The position numbers and the translations under genes are program-made. Positions 57,346 through 64,000 of a stretch of DNA of 64,000 bases are shown in pieces. The stretch is from contig JANQBS010000110.1 in the NCBI GenBank assembly GCA_033085395.1, forward strand, positions 58,801 through 122,800, written 5' to 3'. Position 1 is the first letter of the stretch; each line of letters starts with the position of its first letter. A model generated the notes under the pieces. The model was not told the origin of the DNA. It ran no database searches and was given only the letters and a program-made list of their open reading frames with translations. The DNA comes from Xanthoparmelia taractica. Its lineage: Eukaryota; Ascomycota; Lecanoromycetes; Lecanorales; Parmeliaceae.

Positions 57346-59249
57346 AACTCCCTACTCATGGCTGGTACACGCTTGCCAGCAGTACAAGCCGGATTATGAG
57401 ACTTCTTCGAAAGGCAACAAGGGCACGATTGATGGACCAGCCTTACTGCGGTACTTCCGAGATTTGCAAAGTTGAACGACCTGAGGTAGAACTGGAATAA
57501 TTAATACCTCAATACTTGAGCCCTTTCACTACTGCTGGTCATTTCACGGCTGCAACTTACGTATTGGTTATCTCATTTACAAGCCCCCACCAATGGCATG
57601 CACTTTCCCATGAATAACGCTATCGCCTATGGATTTAACGCCGTCATCTTTGGATCCGTAGACAAATGCGGCACTTTTCGAGGCTGTGCTCCGCTGATCT
57701 CTTTCAATCTGTATCTGTAGCAGCGGTTATTTGAGGCCTTACAACTCTATTCACTCATCGCTACTGCTCTCACCCTCATATGATCGTAACATCTCTCTTC
57801 ATCTCCTCCCCCTTGCATTGCATATTTTCCCCCCCATCCTCCCCTTTTCCCGTCTAAGATTCAACAATGAACGACAGCTTATCACATGTAGCACTCACCC
57901 AATATCCAAACCTAATTCTCTGCCTGAGCACTTGGATTTTCAGCGTTCTCGGTCTCCTATCAACGAAAGAAGTGCTTCTTTATCATTGTGCTGCTTAAGA
58001 GGACTTTATTGAGACATCCCCTGCGTATTGCAACTGCAACTATTAAGATCAGAAGACTTGATTTTATGCACATTGCTGTACTTATGCCACCACGAAGGTC
58101 AGGTGCCCAATCGCTGATCCTGGTATCTAGTATCAAGGCCTGACGACTATGTGAGAACTTTACAGATAGGATAGTCATGGGAGTTGGGACGGGTCTTTGA
58201 GCTATGTGGTTAAGAGGACCGCGAGGATGAGCAATCAGGAGGTAGCTGTAGGGAATGTGGGCTGCTGGTGAGGATAATAAGTTGGTTGAGGAGAGCAGAC
58301 TTAAGTGGAAGCTGTAAGGGGGTGCGGTAAAAAGAAGAAGTAGCGGAAGGACATGGACTCAAGAAGTTGTGTAGCAGCAGAAGTATGCTGCCCATGTACT
58401 GAAGGATCAAGCATAGGAAAGATGTATCATCTATGGGCGAAGGATGCCCCATCGATGATATGTCACAAACGCTATGTGCGTTCGACTTTAGGTTAAGTGC
58501 TGTCACGAGAAGTTGGCTTGATTGGTCGATTTCCGGACCACTGTCGGAGTTGGAGCATAGATAGCATAGGTGCAAGCCTATATCCGTTCTTTTGGTATTT
58601 TATTTTGAGGTCTCTGTTCACTGGAGGTGAGCAAGGCAGGATAGGGACACTGGCTGGAGCTAGCATTGTTGGAGCGAGTATAGAAAGCCTTCCATAGCCC
58701 TTTGAATTTGATTTTTGATGAGATTGAGCAGTTTCCTTTACAGCAAAAACTTGTTAGAGCAGATGAGAAGGCGCTCGTATCACGGGGACGGTTTCGAACT
58801 GGGTGAACACGTTCTCCGTCCCCCACCCCCGAACTTTATCCCGCTCCACCCCGTCCAACACGCCGATAAACGCTATGCCAAATCGGGGTTTTTGACCTCG
58901 CTGTCTTTGAACACTGGTAAACAAATGCTCGGAAATATAATAGGTTTGGGCTCGCTTAGATTGACGCTAGTGGTTGTGTTTGTTAGAACGCAACAATTCT
59001 CATTGTCCACGAGCGCGGAACTGCTGCTGGCTTAACATGGTCTTTATCCTAGACCAGCAACGTAAGAGGGTACCGATGTCCTCTGAGGTATCCATGATTC
59101 CAGCGGTGCTCAGGTGTCTCTAGCACGAAATAGGGGAGCTGTACGGCATGCTGGTCGATCTTCGATCGATGCCACTAAGCACGAACGGCAAAGACGTACC
59201 GGTGAGCTTGAATACTCAGGGAATTCATACCACCCTACAGTTGCAGAGA
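57346..59249. other. Intergenic, 1904 bases
   Basis: No frame of convincing quality is found on either strand, and I see no tRNA, 5S gene or known repeat. A minus-strand frame at 58210-58575 is Leu/Ser-rich but motif-free. Confidence 0.5.
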
Positions 59250-60191
59250 TCAATGTTCAGGTTTCCTGGCAATCTCAAGAGTAAACAAAACCCTCTCGGA
59301 AGTCTCCACCTCCAACATTTCCGCTTTGATGTGGTTGCTCGTACTTATTTGAGCACCAAACTCGGTACTCCAATCCGTTACATCCCATTCGAAACCGTGC
59401 GTCGTGATTGTTGACGGCCTTCCAATCGGTATAATACCAACATTCTCAGTAAAATGCATCGGTCCCACTGGAGCATGGATCCTGTTCTTCCCCTCTTCCA
59501 AAAGGAATATCACGCTTTCCGCCGTAAGAAGGTACAAGTCACCAACCATCGACGGAACATCTTGAGAGCATGTATAAAGGTGATGTAACTGAGAGAAGGC
59601 CTGATCAGCCCTGCCACCGAGGCTGCCAAAGATCGCTACGTCCACTCCTCGCTGAGGAGATTTGTGCTCGTCTTCTGTCTCGGCTACTTGGTCTCTTATA
59701 TACTTTAGGCATTTGGTGAGGTCTGTTGAATACTGATCTGGATCTTTGACAATCTTCACGCCGTGGTTCCGATAGTGTTCCTCAACCTCGGGACGCAAGG
59801 AGTCTAAATCTCCGCATATGGCATTGGGCATCTGGAATATCAGTCAACAAAAATAGTAGGCAACAAAGACTGCAAGGACAGACACAGATGGCTTCTTCTT
59901 TTTCAGCGAGATGCAAATCCTTGAGACGATTTGCTCCGCCATCCGCACATACGATGCAGCGAGCTGATGTATGTATCAGCCATAAAACTGAGACTCCTAG
60001 CGCTGATGATAATGCATGCCTTCAGTACAAATATGAGCTAAGAGATCTTTGTTATCCAAAGGGTTATTGAGTATTATGACAGCGTGCTGCCTTATCGAGT
60101 CAGGCCCAATTGGTCCAGCACTTGATCCATAGATGCTGCCGTGGGTGAAGCGTGCTGGATGCCATAATTTGGGGGTATGAACCTGAACCAT
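59250..60191 (-). CDS. THI80: Thiamine pyrophosphokinase
   Basis: Exons 60029-60191, 59884-59963 and 59250-59831, 274 aa. The catalytic domain shows AVIILNNPLDNKDL, CADGGANRLKDL (substrate-binding CADGGANR), AICGDLDSLRPEV (GD-DS motif), DQYSTDLTKCLKYI (D-x-x-STD) and IFGSLGGRADQAFSQLHHL (GGRxDQ). The C-terminal thiamine-binding part has GIIPIG and EWDVT. It makes thiamine diphosphate from thiamine and ATP. I use a GT donor at 60028 for the first intron; a GC donor after 60020 would also keep the frame and add three residues. Length and motifs are complete. Confidence 0.88.
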
Positions 60192-61289
60192 GCTTGCTCT
60201 ACCTGCTGCGGGCTCTATTCGCCACGGTTTCTTCTGTAGCGAATGAGGACCCCTAATGCCATGTAAGACACCGTATTTGATAGGAGAGTCAATCTGCCCT
60301 TAGCTCGGTGTATCTTGATGCTCATCCGAGGATATGGCTTTCAGGGTGCGAACTAGGTGATAGGGTGATGTACTTCCAGCAGTTCATCAAGCACAAGTCA
60401 ATGCCGTTAAATTTTAGAGTGGTAAATATAACGGATCCTCCCGTCTCCGTCCAAACTCTATCTATCAACCTCCCCTTAACCCACCCCTTCCACTTTTATC
60501 CCCAGAATACAAAAAAAAAGAAGATTGGAAAACCCGCGTCTTCAACTCCCTCAACCAAGTGTTGTGATCCTCTCCCTTCACACCAACTCCCACGTATCCC
60601 GCTCATTCTTATTAACCCTGCTAATATGCATATAACGTATATTCTACACCAATAACGGTCACCGCAAGATAGATGGCGCGCCGTGCCGCCATGGTAGCTA
60701 GAGTCTGGGTCGAGCATTCGCCTTGTGGCTGTTATAGGTGAGCGGGGCTAGGCGTGCGGTTGTGCGGCAGGAGGCTAGGCCTATGGGTATGGGGTCGTTG
60801 GGGGAAGGGGAAGGGGGAACCCTAGTAGAATGTGTTGGCATGGTAGGAATTATAGTAGGCGCGTATTGTTTTGTTTGATGCTGCTGCTGCTGCTGCTACT
60901 GCGTACCCAGAACAGTGAGATGATGGGTCTGTTTCTCGGTCAGCTGTGGGGTCTGCAGACGTCTTCGTCGTATCTTTTCGCAGTCGAGGCTCTAAGGTAC
61001 CGGGCATCGCGTTCCTCTATTGCAAGAGCAAAACCGAGCCACTTCCACGCTCTCACCTCTATGTAATCGACGTTGTCGACGACAGGCTTGTTGATGAAAT
61101 GGATTCTCCTGTGTGGCAGTGGATGAGACTCGCAGTGCCTTTGCTGTGGAACCATGCAGCTAAGGAGTAAGCTTATTGTCTTCGTCTGCACACCTTCGTC
61201 ATAACTCCGACGACATCCTCCCCCTCCACGAAGCACAGTTCGGATTTTTGCGTCTTTGATAATTAGCCCATCTAGACTGATTTGGAGAG
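60192..61289. other. Intergenic, 1098 bases
   Basis: Upstream of the thiamine pyrophosphokinase gene and of the CRN-like gene. Contains a CTG repeat at 60881-60898. Short frames lack motifs. Confidence 0.55.
60881..60898. repeat. CTG microsatellite
   Basis: Six perfect CTG units. Confidence 0.85.
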
Positions 61290-63938
61290 ATGGCTCCGTT
61301 TGAGAGCAGGATGAGAGGTGAGTTAGATTGATTATTTTTTACTTCTTTTAACTAAGCATGAAAATTCAATAGAAGCCATAATAAAAGATTTGAAAGGTGC
61401 TTTTAATGGTCTGCGAATAAACGGTGAAACCTTTAAGAGAGTATGCTGTAAGTTAATGGACAATCTTGGTTTGGCAACAGATTTTATAGACTTCTTGTTG
61501 GTTATTCAAATGTTAATTCGTCCCTTCAATAGCTTGAGTATCTATTTGTAAGTTTATATAGTACTATTAAAATCCTTATTCTATTATCTCGTTTATCTCC
61601 ATTGAATTATAGCTTTCTCTAATATTAGAAAAACTGATGTTATTAATGTACTTAATTTGTTCTTATATTCCCATATCTTACATTTTCTACATATAGAGAA
61701 ATCGGAATTTCGATATGTTTACTACTTCGGGTATGGCAATGAAAAACCTAAGCTGGACAGGAGAAGATACCGAGGCAATAGCCTTATATAGTATGTCTTC
61801 TCATATCCCAATCATTATTGCTATTCGATATTCTCTACTTGATAAAAATTACTAACGCTATACCTGAAGAGTATCTACTTATGATTTCTACTGTGTCTGC
61901 AGTTGATGACTCTGGGAACGAAAGCCGAGCTGTTCTTCTCCTTCTTCTGCTGGAATTGTACTATGACGCACCGATGGAATACTTCGACATGTTCAGAACA
62001 GCTATGAGCAATAGCTGCGTTCCCAAGTGGATACATAAACTGCCGCCTACGCAAACAGAGGACCGACCCGGGGATATCATGTCTACAAGGTCTAGATTAT
62101 CCAAACTCCATGATTTCCTTGCTAGTCGACGACTTAGTACGCAACATTTTGAGCGGATTTGTCGAGACAGTGATGAGAAGAAGAAGAGTAGTCGTCTGTT
62201 CGAGTTGTATCGTAAGCCGATGTGCAGCAAAAGGAGTTTTTATCTTACTAACTATAGCAGTGCACATCTTAGAAGAGCATTTGAATACTTCAAGACCGGT
62301 TTTCTACAACACCATTCGTGATTCGTCCCCATTCATCACTGGTGTCAACAAGGCAATCCATGATGCTGTTAATAATGTCCTTGAAAAGGTAGCTTACAGG
62401 CTGCACGAATTCAACCAAGAAGGCGCTAGCTTGCAAAGGACAGAAAGCGGAGATCAGCTCGGATCGGTCTCTGATCTCTCTGAAACAAATCCCAATAGTG
62501 TACTTGTATTCTATGGATTTTCTGGCTCTGGAAAGACGAGAAGCATCGAACACCTTCTTCATGAAAGTTGGGGCCATTATCTCCTTCCTGGCACTCTAGG
62601 TCTGACAACGCAGCGCAGTGGCGATAACTTGTACGACCCTCGACGTGGAGCATATTCAAAGGATTCGTGCTTGCTATGGAACTTGATCGAAAACATGTGG
62701 AATGTCGTGCCTGGGATGGATATCCGAGAAGCTCCAATTGCGGAATGGAGTCGCCGTCTTGTACTAGCACGTCATTTGGTCTTCAATAAATAAAATGAGG
62801 TTGCCAAAGAAGAATCTGAGCTTATGGAGCCCGCAAGTTGGCTAAAGTTCCAGAATTCTTGTTCTGATTCTGATTCTGATCCTTTCGAGATCATATTCAG
62901 GTTACTGTTACTGATCGATCGTGGGGACACATGCTTAGGGTTTAGCATAACGCACGCTAGCGACATACTTAAGAAATACCCTTTCTTTTATTGTCTTGAT
63001 GAAGCGCAGTGCTATCTCGACACCCTTGTTCCTATCGGGACTCATAGGGAAGACGGTGACGAGAATCTTTTGCAGCTGGCTTGTCGCGATATTCTGCTAG
63101 TGTCACCGTACTGTTTTGAGGGTCATAATTCTAGATAGGTCATTTCCGGAACGTCTCTGAAGCTGGAGAAGACAATCTCAACTATTGAACGTACTGAAAG
63201 ATGGGATAAAAGCCGTCACGAAGGCCGACCGAAGCTTGTACCCAGCGAATGTGGGAAATTCACAAACTTTCCACTCCTCACAAATGACAAACAACTGATA
63301 GCTCTGATCGAAGAGCGTGCACCCTCTTCAGAAATTGACGCGCAACACTTGCATCTTGTAAAAGAGTCTGGTATTCGGCTGCGGGGACGGTACCTATGGT
63401 CAGCTCTCTATGTCAACCGCCTGGAAGCCCACTTAAAGCAGAACCTCCCTTTGGATGAGAGCGTCATATCTAAGGCAGCTATAGAAACTATCGACGAAGC
63501 CAAAAATGCCCTGAAAAAGAGGCTATCGCGGCTTCAAAAAAAGAGAAACATGACACCATATTACAGGAGCTATGCTGGGTCGTCATTCAAAGCGACCTTT
63601 TGGATAGACCGACCAAATTCCTAAGGGACAGGGATCATCAAATGATTTCGGAGGCATTTGCAGTGGTGGAGACAGAGGGGGATTCTCTAAGAGGCACCTT
63701 GAAAGAGTGCCTTGCAATGGACGCGGCCAAGGAGTGGTTCCGGAAGGAGGACAAAGATATGTACGTTGAAAGATTCAAAGAGTATCTGCGTTTCTCCACG
63801 AATGATGCAGCATCTTTCGGGAAAGCTGCGGAGTGGTTCCTGGCATTGGTAAGAATTAATACTCACAACGAAGGGATATCCGCTAATAAAGTCGCAGGAG
63901 CTGTGGAATTGTATACATCACTCAGACAGGGAACTTAA
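61290..63938 (+). pseudogene. CRN-like (Crinkler-type) P-loop NTPase gene, disrupted
   Basis: The 5' part has exons 61290-61317, 61373-61547, 61629-61647 (19 bases), 61697-61790, 61870-62211 and 62258 onward; all phases agree and a TACTAAC branch site supports the fifth intron. The first 220 residues (MAPFESRMREAIIKD...) are unrecognised. The NTPase then appears: a Walker A motif FSGSGKT near residue 307 and, further on, a DEAQ Walker B-like motif (FFYCLDEAQCYLD). The frame is stopped by TAA at 62791-62793 (397 aa to there), by TAG at 63136-63138 (possibly inside a very short intron), and shifts at an A7 run (63536-63542). Later CRN-type text (ELCWVVIQ, SFGKAAEWFLAL) runs to TAA 63936-63938. 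Fungal CRN-type NTPases are linked to effector or conflict systems; no function is claimed here. Confidence 0.68.
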
Positions 63939-63940
63939 TG

Positions 63941-63975
63941 GTCCGGACGGTCCGTCCAACGACCTCGGACGGTCC
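63941..63975. repeat. Repeated GGACGGTCC motif at the right edge
   Basis: GGACGGTCC occurs at 63945-63953 and 63967-63975 with a GTCC/GGAC-rich surround. It may be the end of a transposon extending beyond the window, but only about 60 bases are visible. Confidence 0.3.
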
Positions 63976-64000
63976 AAAATGAAGCTATACAAACAGTCCA

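Noticed and set aside
58780..58820. tRNA-like GGTTTCGAAC box
   Set aside because: No matching A box, acceptor stem or anticodon arm could be folded around it.
63600..63938. Separate 112-residue gene
   Set aside because: Its sequence continues the CRN-like C-terminus after an A7 frameshift, so it is merged with that gene.

Overview
The window is nuclear DNA of a filamentous ascomycete (Pezizomycotina). The genes carry many short spliceosomal introns of about 40-170 bases, with GT..AG ends and CTAAC/CTGAC-like branch points. The gene set is typical of such fungi: a divergent nitrite/nitrate reductase pair, Hsp88, a QRRRW chitin synthase, F-box proteins and a CRN-like NTPase. I cannot fix the class or genus from sequence alone. 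All exon models were built by hand from reading frame, splice signals and recalled family motifs. No database search was run.

Layout. 1-14.6 kb is a gene-dense housekeeping block: the eIF5B N-terminus (cut by the window edge), a Yip1-domain Golgi protein, a TBC Rab-GAP, a 1421-residue MMS1_N/CPSF-A beta-propeller protein, ubiquitin-L40, a dead alpha/beta-hydrolase copy, the Pol I factor RRN7 and eIF5A. 15-18.2 kb holds a short-chain dehydrogenase and an F-box/Cys-rich protein. 18.2-19.75 kb is a strongly strand-asymmetric microsatellite tract. 19.75-23.6 kb carries SEC62 and VPS52. 26-33 kb carries a PH-domain protein, a coiled-coil orphan and a Tos4-like FHA protein. 33.7-41.5 kb is the niiA/niaD nitrate-assimilation pair around a 1.5 kb bidirectional promoter with GATA and NirA-type sites. 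42-48.3 kb has Hsp88 and a chitin synthase. 48.3-51.9 kb is gene-poor and contains two copies of one Tc1/mariner-type MITE flanking a frameshifted small gene. 51.9-60.2 kb has a secreted CBM18-FAD oxidase, a PTS2-bearing peroxisomal thiolase, an F-box-like protein and thiamine pyrophosphokinase. 61.3-64 kb holds a broken CRN-like P-loop NTPase gene in A+T-richer DNA.

How the genes work together. The clearest functional unit is niiA-niaD, which reduces nitrate to nitrite and then to ammonium under shared nitrogen control. No nitrate transporter gene lies next to it here. Several other genes belong to translation and ribosome production (eIF5B, ubiquitin-L40, eIF5A, RRN7) or to secretion and membrane traffic (Yip1-domain protein, TBC GAP, SEC62, VPS52), but these are ordinary neighbours rather than a cluster. 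The most unusual items are the start codon of ubiquitin-L40, which is split by an intron next to a 7-base exon; the MITE pair, whose interior carries telomere-like repeats; and the CRN-like gene.
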